Positions 46,606-60,300 of a DNA stretch of 64,000 nucleotides are shown piece by piece. The position numbers were made by a program, and so were the translations under genes. The stretch is from contig JAHRBC010000004.1 in assembly GCA_022702545.1 (NCBI GenBank), forward strand, positions 4,432,001-4,496,000, read 5' to 3'. The stretch comes from Phycomyces nitens. Its lineage: Eukaryota > Mucoromycota > Mucoromycetes > Mucorales > Phycomycetaceae. The notes beneath the pieces were generated by a model. That model worked only from the letters and a program-made list of their open reading frames with translations. It searched no databases and was not told the origin of the DNA. The first letter of the stretch is position 1. Each line of letters opens with the position of its first letter.

Positions 46606-49600
46606 CTAAGTAGCTTGTTTGTTGTTCCAGAAGCCAAATGCATGCGATACACTGAGAGCAGCAGCATCACCTGGATCAGCACTGTCATGGTTAGCCTGTC
46701 CATCGTCTGGATTCATGTGTTTGGATAGCCCATTTGTCCCGTTGCCATTCGCAGCAGGTACAGGGCTGATTGGTATCCATGAGCTCTCTGAATTTAATGA
46801 GGGCCTTGTGCTAGACAGATCTACATGGTCCATCAGCATTATATTTTTTTATTGTGTATGTCTAGATTACCTTGGTGCGTGTCATCAAACGGATTCTTTT
46901 TTGTTGCCTGTCGCTTGTCAGCCTTTGGAAGCTCTGTTAAGCATAATGTCAATACACATAATCTTTTGTTGATGAACATACCTCCTCCAACTTCCCACCA
47001 TTTACTAGACTCTGTACTCGGTGGAGGAACTTTATAGGGGGGGTTAGTCAGTTTGTCCAGAAAACATGGCCTCAAATACTTGCGTTGGTTTGTCTCGAGC
47101 TCATCTAGACTGACATCAATCAATGTGTCTACAACAGTAGGAGTAGGACGGACAGGTAAGGATGGAGTGCGTCTTCTGGGAAGGCTCGGGAGGTTCGTGG
47201 GTACTTTGATAGTACTTAAACTTTGTTGGTAAAGTTCTTTTTGTAACCGCTCTCTTGCATCTCGATCAAACGTAACAATCTATGTACAACACAATATTTT
47301 TAGAGTGTGTTACCTTGGCAACGATATCTTACATTAGCTTCAAATAGCGCAAGCACTGTCGCAAGTGTACATGAAACGAATCAGTAAAACAAGACCTGCA
47401 GTATTCTCCAGACAACTTACCTGGTCGATGATCTGATGTATAGAGTTCTGCGCGTGCATACTGGATCTGCCTCAGACTTTCACCTTTAAAGATGATACGA
47501 TCGGTCCAACCTGGCACACGCTGTTTTTCACTAGACGATATTTATGGTTAGAAATTAATATATATGAAATAAGCTACCTTGTGTCATAGACATTTGTCCC
47601 ATTGTCGTATTTGTATGTAGGCATAAAGGTAATAGGACCTTCTTCATATCCAGGAAACACTTTTTGCAGCCTCATCTCATTTTGCAGCTAATATCCATAA
47701 AATCACATTAAACACAGCTCCAAAACCTCGCCATGTCTTACCTGATCTGCTCTCAACAAAGCGTCCAGATTTCCCTGTGCGATATATTCTCGGGCCTGTA
47801 TATTGAAGGTTAGTCAAGATTCAATAGAGGGCCATGATCTCACTTCTTCATTGGATAGAGAAACGCGGTAGTTGAGATCGCTCATCCATATAATGTTGCT
47901 ACAAGACACAAAGTCAATCGAGGGCTCCAAAGCCAATCTATACCACTTACTCATGACTCTCAATCCTTCGTCCTCGAAGGAAACTAAGCTCCTGGTTAAT
48001 GGTTCTGAAATCACTGTTTCTGTCCTCATAGTTTGAATGACCTTTACCACACGCATATTAGATATCCCTAATCCCAATAATCCCAGACAATGCACTTTAC
48101 CAGATGCAAAATGGGCAGCAATAAAGCAGAAGCTGGTATCTCCATATTCCATTCGAATGCCCACTGCTCCTTTGTTTCCTGCTATACCCATAATTCCCGT
48201 CTTGTTCCCAAGTAAGTAATCGACACAAATGTCCGTGCGCAACCTTTCTTTTTTTTTAAGCCACCCTTTAGTCTAACCTTTACGATTGCTGTCTCGACAT
48301 TTCGGATATTTTCCACAATGGATGACTTTACATAGATCATTAGGGCTGCACCCACCAGCTGGTTGGACCGAAGATGAACGTACTTTGCTTCACCTCCTTT
48401 TCTAGAGTTCAACGTGCGTTCTATTTCCTGCTCCCATCCTTTCCTATGTCCAGCAAGCCATATGATTAACAAAAAAAAATTCACAAAAATGCCCTGATTC
48501 TTACCGCTTCTCTGCATCTGTTACCATGACCTAGATGAAATACAGGCCATTAGATAGGGAAAGGGATCTGGTACTTTTACCTGTTGTGGAGAAAGCTCTA
48601 CGATTTCCTGGAACGCAACAGCATAAATATCTGGCTCCTCATTACTCCCTAACCCAGACATTAAAAAGACGTCAATGGATAACCAAAAGTCCTACATCTA
48701 AAGTGCTGGAGCAGCCATGGGTCAAGAAGCTCTCCCTTGAAGGACTTTCCGTTGAGATTGTAGGTTCCAGTAAAGATTGTAATCGTGCGACTCGAAGAGT
48801 ATTCTTTTACCCTACACAGAAATATGTGTCATTTATCGTCCTTTGCAGCCATTTTTTGCATACCTTCTGGTCATAAGATTCTGAACAGAGTCACTGACGG
48901 GATCATAGATATCTATGCCCTTTTGACCAGCAAGTTTTCCCTATAAGCAAGATTCTTTAGACCCTGTCTTTTATACCTTGTCATATAATTAAATACCAAG
49001 AGTTGGTCAATAACTTCCTGCCGGGCCTTGTCTTGGAAGTTGTTGATATAAAACCGATTCACAGACCGGGTCGCATCACTCAATACATTCATAAACGTCA
49101 CTTTTCCCGTTCGTGTAAAGGAAGATTTAAGTGCGCCTGTTCCTGCATAGATCTTTGATAGTCCATCACCATTCTCTGCCCAAAGATGAGCATGACGTGC
49201 CATGATGCTATCCAGGTATCGCCTTTGGTTTAATCCTCTGTTTGCTAGAAAGTTGCTGAGTGAGAGGCGCGATATTTCATTTTGAACAAGGTTGGTACGG
49301 TCTAGGCAGTCCATGCAGTTGGTTCGAAAGACACCTTTCTGGGTGCACACAATCTGGTTGTCGTCTGGGTCCATCAAGAAGTAGCCATATGTATCCAGGT
49401 CTTTGCGGATCTTGTGCATCAACAATGACATGTTTTCATAGTTGCTTCCCTTACACTCTGCATGCAAATCAAAGTTGACCATATGGACTACATTTTCTGG
49501 CATATGGAGCTGCTGAACGGCTGTATTATAAGCATTTCCAAGAAGCGATTCTCCCGTATTTTCTCTTTCTGCCAGCAGGTTGACGTTGGAGACTGCTTCA

Positions 49601-50925
49601 TAACGATCGACAAGTTCTTTAAAGTGGCGGTTTACAGCTGGTTGGGTAGCACTTGTTCCTCGTGCAATCTGTATTTTGTGGTTGACGATTTGCATTCCCT
49701 GCTGCTCCCAAAACACTATCAAAATCAATTAAAAGTTGGGTCTTTATATAAAACATATCCTTACCTGGCACACTTCCCCTCACTTGAGTAAAAGAATAGC
49801 AGGCTTGGTCCGAGTACAAGACCACTTCGGTCTATTATCATTTGATGTCAATTGGGGGGGGGTCTTTAGCACTTGTTGTCACTCACACACACACACAAAA
49901 AACTCACCTCGACAAAGTTTGCAACATGTCCATTGTCATCTATGCCACGAGAGTTGAAGCGTGTGCCTGCTCTCTTGCAGCTTAGTTTTGATATCACCGA
50001 GAGTTCGAGCTTCTCATCATCGATACGCACATGCTCTGTCCCGACATAGCCTCTGATGGCAAAAACCTAAAAGACATAAAGGGCTTTAATTAAAGATCAA
50101 AGCCATCTTTTCTAGTTTACCAAGAAGCCACCTCGGTCAAGATCCATCTGTTTCTTCCTGTCTAGTTTTGACCTAAAATCCAAGAGACCAGACACAAGAA
50201 ATCTGTTCCATAAAAAGTGGTCGTCAAAAGCATGAACCCCCATGGATGCTGCCGAGGTTCTAAAAGATAACGATAAGTAAGATTGGCTCGTGTGCTCAGC
50301 GTATTCCCGGGACATTGGTGTCTCTGTCTCTCTCTTTTTACCTCGCCTGAACTGTCTTTGTGAGATCGAAATCTGGTGTAAAGTAAAAGTTGCCAATAGA
50401 AAACAGCTTCTGGAGCTGAAGACAAGGATGCTGAAGAGTAGTAGGACTTGCATTGGGCTGGTCAAGCTCTTCTGTTTCCCAGTTCTCTTTACTGGAGAGG
50501 TCGAGATCGTCGTATTTCGAAGAGGCTAGTGAATAGAATGACACGCTCTGGATCCTGTAGATCTCTTCTCCTGCCCTTATTCTACCCACTGATATACAGT
50601 CCGTCACAATGGCAACAAAGCATTCTTATAGGTCATGGTAAGCGACTGCATAATAATCATGCTTTCCTCCACTTCTTTCTCCAGCCCATGACCAACCTTT
50701 CTTAATATCTATTAGACCGAGGCAACCAAACACAGGCCGTCCATTGAGTATTTTCCATGAGGAATCCTCGAATTCTGAAGGTGGCAACAGTCTCGTCATT
50801 GTTTTGTCTATTCCGTGCGCATTATACTGCTCAAAGACAAGGACCCCCGAAGGCGCCTCTTCAAGTACAGTGGGTCTAAGAGCTAATGCTCGTGGGTGTT
50901 CTCTTAATAGAAGATGGGTTTGCAT
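46606..50925 (-). CDS. synaptojanin-like phosphoinositide phosphatase (SAC + 5-phosphatase), 21 exons
   Basis: 21 exons join in phase to 1,055 aa: 50925-50697, 50624-50342, 50259-50121, 50066-49908, 49831-49765, 49715-48997, 48940-48864, 48811-48696, 48648-48581, 48530-48505, 48443-48278, 48200-48101, 48041-47951, 47898-47844, 47795-47742, 47687-47578, 47530-47421, 47355-47333, 47279-46982, 46933-46871, 46820-46606. The SAC domain carries the CX5R site [12 protein letters not shown] (C426, R432). The inositol 5-phosphatase domain has [38 protein letters not shown] (D754), PGWTDRI (W828) and SDHRP. The last ~200 residues are proline-rich, with an NPF motif near the end. This is the Inp51-53/synaptojanin layout, dephosphorylating PI(4,5)P2 and PI monophosphates in endocytosis. 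WMSDLNYR differs from the usual WLGDLNYR. Exons of 23 and 26 nt are unusually small. Confidence 0.9.
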
Positions 50926-53129
50926 TGGAAAGAAGTGTATTGTGTTATTCCTTGTCTTGCCTTTTTGGCTAGAGAAGCGTTACGAAAGAAAATGGGACCG
51001 CTCAATTGCAGCACTCCGCAGAAAAAAGCACAAGTCGGAATGTCAATTGGCACCCAAATTGACATTCTAGGAAACGTCACTTGCCACAAATTATTAACTC
51101 TTCACTAGAGTGAGACTGTTTCAAGCAAAAGAGGATTAGACGAATTAGATTTCATTACAGTAAACCGAGGGGTCAATTCAGTGAGTATCATTGGCCACAC
51201 AGATTCATGTGACTATCTCAATGTCCGGCCGCCCTCTCAATTAAGGAAATTATTTTTTATAAGCATACTGTGTTATTAGCACCTTCTTTATTAGGATATT
51301 ATCGTATAAGCACATTATGTCTTTTTTTTGTTTTATATCAATCGCTTGCTCCCATTTCTCGGGAAAAGCCTAACCCTCTTGTATTATTGATTTGTTCACA
51401 AGTATATTAAATTGTACTTGTTCAAATTTATCCTATCAACGCCTCATTGTCGATCGTGAGTCAATAAACAAAGTGATGTTGAAACCCTCAGCAGCCACTC
51501 TCTTGAAGATCAAACAGCCCAACAAGCCCATTTAAGAGCCCCGCTTTTTAAAAGATCACAATATCATGACAGGCCTAGATCTAGAGATCACAGAGAACAT
51601 GATATACCTATAATAAAGTGGCCATTACAATATCCACTCTGCCACTCTCATATATATATGTATATATGTATGCATATAAGGATATCAACATTTCCAATAA
51701 AGTAAGGATAAAAAAAAAGACATACAAAGGTTTGCTGTACTTATGTTATTGGCAAGATTAAAGGGCTGAATAATTATACTATACTTGCTGGAAACATTAG
51801 AGATCAACTTTCTTTTTGCTAAGCTACAATGGTAAGAATAAAATCCTTATTATGATACATGTCTTTGACAAGACAATGACAACAAAATATACGTCTTGTT
51901 TCTCAACAGTTTTGTTTTTATTGTGGTCAACTATCAGCAACCCTTGTTGGCTTATAAGGACTATTAATAATATGATAATGACCAAGTATGACGTATCTAA
52001 TAAAGGGCGTTTTTAAATGGCACTAATACATAACTTTACATTGTCCATTTCAAATCGCACATATCTAAAGGACTTGGCCTGTGCTTTTTGTAATCTCTCG
52101 GGTCAAATAGGAGCTTGAATGACATGCTTAAGGGATTCATGTTTTTTTGGTTTTCATATTAAAAAAAAAGGTAAAGCTGTTGGCATTTTGTTTTTGTTTT
52201 TGTTTACTAGAGTACGCCAAAGATCTGCTAGACTTTTGAGAGTATGTGATAAATGTGGTCAATGCAGATGGCTTGGATCAGTGAAATTTCACCTGATAGT
52301 ATATAAAAATAGATTTTTCTTATTATAAATACCATCATCTCATCCTAATTATCCAAAGGCAACTGTCAGATTACCAATCTGAATTGATCAAAAGGTACTC
52401 TTCATTGACTTTGCTCTCTTTTCATTCAAAGCAACTAATAAAAAAAATACAAGATAAATGCAGATGTTCCATCTACTTGGGACAACATCAAACATCCTTT
52501 GATGGACACGTTTTGCTACATTGAAAACAAAATAGATCTGAATTGGTGGTCTTGTGTCCTTGAGGAATTGGCCATCACCATCAGAATCAACCATCAGCTA
52601 CATTCTCAGGCCTATTATTCGCCATCCCATTCATAGAATCTAAAGGGCTTCTTGACACCCTGCCTTTAAGCCACGGTTATCCAAAGACCACAAAGAGAAG
52701 CATCTCATTCTTTCACATCGCTCCACAAAAGCCATTCAATAATTGGATCACATCTGAAAGGATTAAAGCATAAAATCTTGATGCTTTTCATAGAAATCCT
52801 ATCAAATCTCCTAGAGTTGGGATCATAAACACATTGTTGAACGTGTCCATCTGTTGATAATTGGTGCAAATGACTTTCTAGAGCCTTCCAGCATGTCATT
52901 TATACCAGGTCATTTAATAGAGCACCAGCTATACTGATTGTAAGGCTCCTCCCATGTATCATATAAAAGTTGGTGAGCAGTCAAACTAATAATGTACCCA
53001 ACTTTGGATGATAGAAATATTACAAAACCAGAAAGCTGCTAACTATTGGTTTCATAGAGACTAGACCAAGTCCCAGGTATACTTCTCCCAGCATGACTCT
53101 TTTGGATTGCCCATACTCATCACCATCTT
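50926..53129. other. intergenic with repeat fragments
   Basis: The first ~200 bp are the likely promoter of the phosphatase gene. About 51,300-51,370 (ATAAGCACATTATG...CCCATTTCTCGGG) is the inverse of 34,487-34,530 next to the foldback element, so another repeat fragment lies here. ATGTCCGGCCGCC at 51,224 resembles TGTCCGGCCCGTGG at 34,951. Minus-strand ORFs at 52388-52594 and 52705-52899 look protein-like but match nothing I know. There is no clear gene. Confidence 0.4.
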
Positions 53130-54223
53130 TAGCTATATCCCAACGACTTTTTTCCTGGATTTGTAAAGAAGCTTCTTACAATGGATAGAAGATGTGTTTA
53201 GTCCACTCTACAAAAAGTTGTTCAAAAGGCCCGTCTAGACTGCAACTTTGAGCACCCATGTCACTCGTTCATTCTGGAACTAGGCGATCCTTTTTGGGAA
53301 ACTTACTTTTCTGATGAGGAACGCAAAGAAATGTATAATACTGGGATTCAAGCTTTTGAAGATATTAGTAAAGACGCAGCCGATTACCTAGACGAATATC
53401 ACAAATTCAAGACAGTTGAAGAAGCCTACGACCATGCCTTTTCGAAGATGTAATCATCCCGCCAACAAAGCGACCAATCTTGGATCCAAAGAAGTGACAT
53501 TCAAGCTGCCTGCAATTTTTTGTATGACAAGAACATGGACAAGTTCAGTGAAGCGGACATGTTGGGAAACGTCTGGAGTTTCTTAAAGAGTGTTGTCGAA
53601 GGTTTCCGATATCAACGCCAACAGCGGTGAAAAAAGTTGCGCTTCCAACGCTAATGTAAAAAAACAACAAACGAAGCTTGGACGCAATCACACCAATAAC
53701 AAAGAGGAAGATGGGCCGAAAAATAGATGTGATCTATTCAGAAGGTGACATTGAATTGGGTCTGGTTGAGATAGGCAAAACCAATGACCAAACAAAATGG
53801 CCTATCTGACGAAATGAAATTGCTGAAGTTGATGAAAGACACGTTGATAACAACCACAGATCAATTTCCTTCCATAACCCACGAACTCCGGACTGTTGGA
53901 CTTCTCTTAATGGGTACCAAAATTACGATGCTGCCAATGGATATTCCTGCTGGGTATATTTGTTGCGCAAGAAAAATGAAGCCATTGAGCTATCCCACGA
54001 ACTGTCGCCAGTTCATAAAGCGCTTCATACCAATTCTCAGGCTGGCCCTGAAGGCTAAAGCTACCATGGTGCACACCCGCGACGTATATGACAACGCCGC
54101 AGTTGAAGAGTCACCTAAAGATCATATTTGCTTTGGTATACAGCCTACTTGTTTCCAGAGTACAAATGGTTCTCAAGATGGCTTGTCAGTATTTTCCTTG
54201 GCGTCAAAAAAAAAGTCATTCTA
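53130..54223 (+). pseudogene. decayed second copy of the 35.3-37.0-kb gene
   Basis: The sequence follows 35,787-36,966 closely (over 95% through most of the C-terminal part). It is broken by a TAA for Tyr at 53451, and by single-base insertions relative to the better copy near 53,605 (GGTTTCC for GGCTCC), 53,657 (A7 for A6) and 53,800 (ATGGCC for ATGCC). The region around the upstream ORF junction is also deleted. Matching 3' flanks extend to about 54,320. A 146-codon stretch (53784-54224) covering the LRTVGLLLMGTKI part remains open. Confidence 0.9.
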
Positions 54224-54329
54224 GTTTATTTTCACCTAATTATAAGCACTATGCATTTAATTTTTATTCTATACATCACATTTATAAACATTTTAAATAA
54301 TTATTTTATACAGACTTTTTTTTGTGGGG

Positions 54330-57300
54330 ATGTTTGTGAGCTTTATTGACAACATAACTTTGAGGATATAATTAAACAAGTACAACTTTTTTTTGATCGA
54401 GTGTTTCTCTAATTTCAATCCACTTTTTGGTTATCAAAGGCCCATTATGTTTAGCGAAATGTTTTCCTTGGAGTACCCACATTCTTTGACAAATTTTTTC
54501 AAAGCTTTTTATACGCGCTGGTTTTTAGAAAATAACTTTGGTTTCTGTAAATATAATATTCTTATGCTATCTTCAGCTCTATCTTTCCTTATTATTAGTA
54601 TAACACGTATATTTATGCCATATAACAAGGCTAAAATTATGACTGTGTACATCCACATACCATTAAAGCTATATAACAAACGATTTCCTTTTTTTTAAAA
54701 AAAAAAGCAAGAGATTTACCCAGAACTTGACTAACAATATATCAGCAACATCTTCTTTTATACCAACTTTACCGCTAACAAATTACTTGTAACAAACACT
54801 TTCAAAGATGATTTTCTGCATATGATCCAATATTGTGGTGAATTGAATTGATAACTGTAACTATAACTTTTTGTTTTAATCATAAATGTTAATAAAATTA
54901 CACGGCAAATAAAACACATAGGATCGCTCTCGTTTATTTTTATTGTTTGCAAATTCAAAAGGTTTCTTTATTGGCTTTAATAAGAACAAGCCGTGTGATA
55001 TACACCATATTCATTGGAACACAAACTCCACGGCCAATCCGCGGTTAATCTATGCTAATGACCCTGTCAAGTTAATAATTTCAGGGCATGTTACACACAC
55101 ACACACACTATGCTCACCTACTGACAGCTCATCATTACACAACATGCATTTTGATTAAAAGGGAATCTTAAATAAACCATATAACCCACCATGATGCTGT
55201 TTCTTCAATAGTTATCGCTTGATAAAATGATTTATTTATTTTTTCATTTGGAGGTACTAGCACATTTATTTTTACTTGATATATGGGCTCAAAGCATATA
55301 AATTACTGACCTGATTATAAAGTGCAGGGACAAAAACCGTGAAAAGCTATGCTTGGACTAGGATATTTATGGTGGCTCCAATATATAAAGTATACCTCTT
55401 GATCGATAAAGTGCAGTACAACATTTCTGTGGTGGTGTCCCCAAACGATTATTATAGTTGAACATGAGACTACTTAATAGAAACAATTAATTTTCAAAAA
55501 CACTCGTTGGCATGGAGATATATATATATATGATAATAAAAGATGTTTAATGGTAAAAACAAGGAAAATATCACAAAAATAACAGTTTTGGCGATTGCTA
55601 GATTGTTTTCTTTGATGCAATAGAACTTGCAGACTGGAATGTTCCAGAGGATTAATCGTTTCTTGGTATTGTTTTGTACTGACACCACTCTATCTTTTGC
55701 CACCCATTGGGTTTTGCTACTCCGCTCAATAGAATATGGAATCCCGAATTTTCGGCGAATACAGTCGATGCTTTAATACATATCTCCGCCTTTGTATACA
55801 AACTCCGTATTTGTTGTTGCTTTTTTTTATACATAAAGGGAAATGTGGTACCTGGAGTACAAAAATATATTGTACAAGATACACACGCACACACACGCAT
55901 GCGTACATATATTTTTTTTTGTATATAAATATAGTAAAAATATTATCAAGATGGTAAAAAAAAAAAGACTTTTTTTTTTTGGAATAATTTACGGATTAGC
56001 ATCTTTCTTTCTTTTTTTATTACATCTGTCAGTACAAAGATAACATAATAGCGCATCTTTACAAAAAAAAACTCAAATATTGGGGAAACAGCTGATTGTC
56101 GGCCAAATTCTTGTTTAGAATCCTTTTATATATATATATATATATATAATATATATATACGTAAAAACCTAATTGTCTCAAATATTCAGCGCACGGATTA
56201 AGCCCGTCTTTTTGAATAAAATAAATAGAATATTTTTTTTTGAAAATAAAAAAAGAATTTCAATTTGGACCCCTCAGTGTTCTCGAGCCAATTTTATTCA
56301 CGGCATAGTTGGCTTTGTAGTAATGGCTAATAGTATTTAACGCGTTAAGAAGAGCTGCACAACATTCATTAATCCTTGTGAAAATCAGAAAGGTCCCCAC
56401 CTTTGTGGTTATGCTTGTAGGCACTTTACTATTCTGACCAAGAAATTCCAATAAAGAAGCATGAAGTATTTTGTATAAACAGGCCTACACTTTACTGTTC
56501 CAATGATTAAATATTTATAGAAATGTAGACCTGACAACCAGAGCTATAACTGTATCCGAAAGACTGCGAATCCAGACGTTACACCTATAACAAAAACACA
56601 GTCCTGACGCCAAGATTTAAATCTTGGAAAGAAAGGCTTTCTAAACTTCCAGCTCTTACCTGCTGTGTCATCAGGATGGTCTATTTATGTGAGTAGGGTG
56701 GCGACCGACCCTTTCCTGATTATTTTTTTCTCCCAAATTTGTACCACCATCAATCTGGAGCCTAATTTACTTTGGCTGTATATAATCAAGGCCGTGAAGG
56801 CTATCATCTTTATCAAGCCGTATATTAGAAACAGAATATGTGCATTTTGAGCAATCAAGTATAATTGGTACACCTGTACTTTATGGAATAAATGAGATTT
56901 GATTTCTGTTGGTCCTGGTACAAATAAATAAAAATATATAGATAAAGTCGGCCGTAAAGATCATCCCGGAAATTTTAAACCGTCAATAATTAGTAAAACG
57001 GTAAGTTGGATTATAAAATAAAATGGTGCTTGGTTTAATATATTTGCTACACCACATATTCCCATGAGAGATAATACAAGAGTGTCCAAGAGCTGGATTA
57101 TTCATTTCTGCCTGTTTAACTTTTTGAATGTACAACCATATATCACTATATACCAAGAATCTTGTAATATTAAGCTAATTCAGAGATATACTACATGCTC
57201 ACATCTCAGTACCAAAAAACCATCAATGAGTTGTCTCTTTTTAAAAAAACAAAATACAAGTCTAGCTAGTAGCTTGATTCCTGGTGTTCGTATACACATT

Positions 57301-60300
57301 AGTGTAAATTCTGATAGATTTCTCGATACAAACCTGCTCAGCTATCGACATGTGTTTGATGATCAAACGATAAAGTATACACACACACACTGATAATTAA
57401 ATTGTTTACCTTTCATATGTATAATGCTCTTAAATTCCTAATCGGCAGCTCACTTGATCCCAGCGTATCATCTTTCAAGGAACATTAAATATCATAAAAG
57501 GACGAGTAGAGAAAATTGTACAAGAGTTAAAAAAAAACACATACTTGAAATAATGAATATCACGATTGACACTCAATTCATGATATTCTACCTGGAATAA
57601 ATATCTTATAAATTATTGGCTTGTAAGAAGACGGGATACGGCATTGTTTACATAATTATGTACCTTATTGTGTACTGTCCAGATATGTACCATATCTTAC
57701 ATGTATTTTGCATCATTTTCCAGCCTTTGAATGCCTGGGAATAACGGTTGCCGCTATTAATTATTGAGAGAAAAACTCGCAAAATTATTTATGATTTCCA
57801 GATATTCCCGGTTCCACACTCCAGGTTTTTCAGATTAGAAGGATATAAATGGACTATTGACCATAGATCTCGGATAGATCGCTCTTGTATGTCTCGACTA
57901 TGAGTAATGCCTTTGGATTGAATATCCATAGACCTTGACGAACCATAAATCCTAGTATTTTTCTGATTCTAATAGAATCAATTTCCAGTAATTTAGGATA
58001 GGCAACACAGCCCATCATTTTGGATCCACAATCGGCTTCTGATTCTTTTTTTCCCCGTATATCAAACATACCGCTAAATAACTGCAGCCAAAAAAAAATA
58101 TGCCGAGAGGGTCCAAGGAACTTTATGCCCGAGCATCAAGCTATATACTTTTAAGTTTCTATTTTTGTTTCTTACCGGGTCACAAATATGAGGGATACCA
58201 ATTATCACTTGTACTTTGGATCTTGAAACACGTATAGTGTGTTTGTGATTATATGAGCACGAATGTGGTAGTCTAATAGCACATTTATTACCTACAAAAG
58301 CTCTTGAGAAAATACTGAATAAACTAGATATATGGATTTGGATATATGTGCTCTATTTAGAAAAGTATATATAAATATTTTTTCCAGTTTGATTAGACTG
58401 GGTCAAATGAGTTGATAAGTGGGATACTGAATTGAAGCAACCGATCAAAAATTGTCAATTTTTTTTTCCAATTCTTTACAGGTAGTACGTATAACGGTAT
58501 AATGAATATGGTCTTGGTAAAAAAAGGATATGCGCGAAAACAGGATAATGATCCAACCAATTGATATACCTTGAGACCACATTCTAGAATTGACTATAGA
58601 AGCTTGAATATATGATTACATAAGAAGCAAAATTCTTAATATTTTCAAAATAATGATCCGCTTGATTTTGGGATGAAGCCTTTTGGTATAAACAATTATA
58701 TCGAGGCCTAGTCTAGGAATGTTTGGTACAAGCTAATGGTTTATTAAAAGTGTATTTTGCAACTGTATAAAAATCATGGTATCAATAGAGGTCTTGTAGG
58801 TAAATTCCCCCCCTTTTTTTTTGCACAACCTTGACCTCAACCAAGTACCTGGATTGTTTTATTGCATTACAGATCGAATTCACGACAACTGGGATTAAAT
58901 ATAAATTAAATGGTTATGGCCACAGGGGATTATATTTGATACCATTTTCCAAGATTCTTGCAAATATATAGGTATATCCTGTGATATCTTTCAGGAGTAA
59001 TAATTGCTTTTATAATAAATAAATAAAATAAAAAGAAAAGAAAATGCAGGATACCAGCAAAAGAAAAAAAAGGGCGCATCCCAACAGAGGTATTTTTTTT
59101 CTCCTAGATTTTAGGGTATATTCTCGATAAAACCAAGACGACTGTTTGAAAAGACTATAGGTAACAATTGAATGGGTTTAAACAAGATCTTGTGTGGGAG
59201 AAAGGATTGTGCATATTTTCAATAGCCGACATTACACAATGCTTTTTGTTTTATGAAATTTGGCATTAAAAGACTTTTCAATGCACGAACCGGTACTTTA
59301 AACTGACCAATAGAACCAAAATAAAAAGTCGGAACCAATATCGGAGTCTCATCTTTTGAAAGGACAAGAATAACGTTGGTTCCTAAAAACAGTAAAACTA
59401 AATTAGTAATCGGTACCAGATGGCTGCTATTTATTAGGAAAAGGCTTGTAGTTGTGTCTGGTACAATGTTTGTAACGGGGTCATAGAAAAAAAAGACGGG
59501 ATATGACGAATGAGTAAGCTGAAAAGATTTTGACATTAGTATTTAGAAAGAGATGCTGAAATACAAATTTGTTTAAACTATATTTATTTATTTATTTATT
59601 ATTATTATTATTTTGACGACTGCTCAAGATCTAAATAAAATATATAAAAAAAAGGGTATGATGTCAAGACATTCGAGAACCAGACTGTAATACTCATGTG
59701 CTTGGTGTATAAGCCAAATTCCCTTGTAAATAAAGATGGAAATCGGGTAGAGATAATAAAAGGTAAGAAGGCGGACTGCAAACCATATCGAATGTGTATT
59801 GACTAATGTTACCACTAGCAACAGCAACAACAACAACAAAAAAATGGTTCTAAAACCACCTTTTTCCTAAAAGACATTCTTGTTTTGTTTTATGGTATGA
59901 TTGGGACAAGCTTTTCTGATTTGTTTGTGATTTACCTTGGTGTCCTTATTGGAATGTGCAAGAGTGTTTTGTAGTACAGAATGATAATTGGAAAAATAAG
60001 GCGTTTCTCTGATGAGCACCTTTTGAGATGGTGTTTGTAGACTACAAGACTATCGGCTGACAAAATAAATAAATAAAAAAGCAACAATGTTTGATGCCTG
60101 GATATTGTGGCCAAAGAAGTGCAGGCGACGGGTGGATTTATAGTTTTTACTTTTTCCCCCCTTCCCCCTTCCCCTTCTCCTTCTCCTGTTTTCAGAATAA
60201 CTTTCTTTGTTCCGTGGTGGCCTAATCGCCTAATATGTACAAATATGTTTATATTACATCTGAGGCCATCATGTATCTCTCGAGTAACACATCTTTAACA

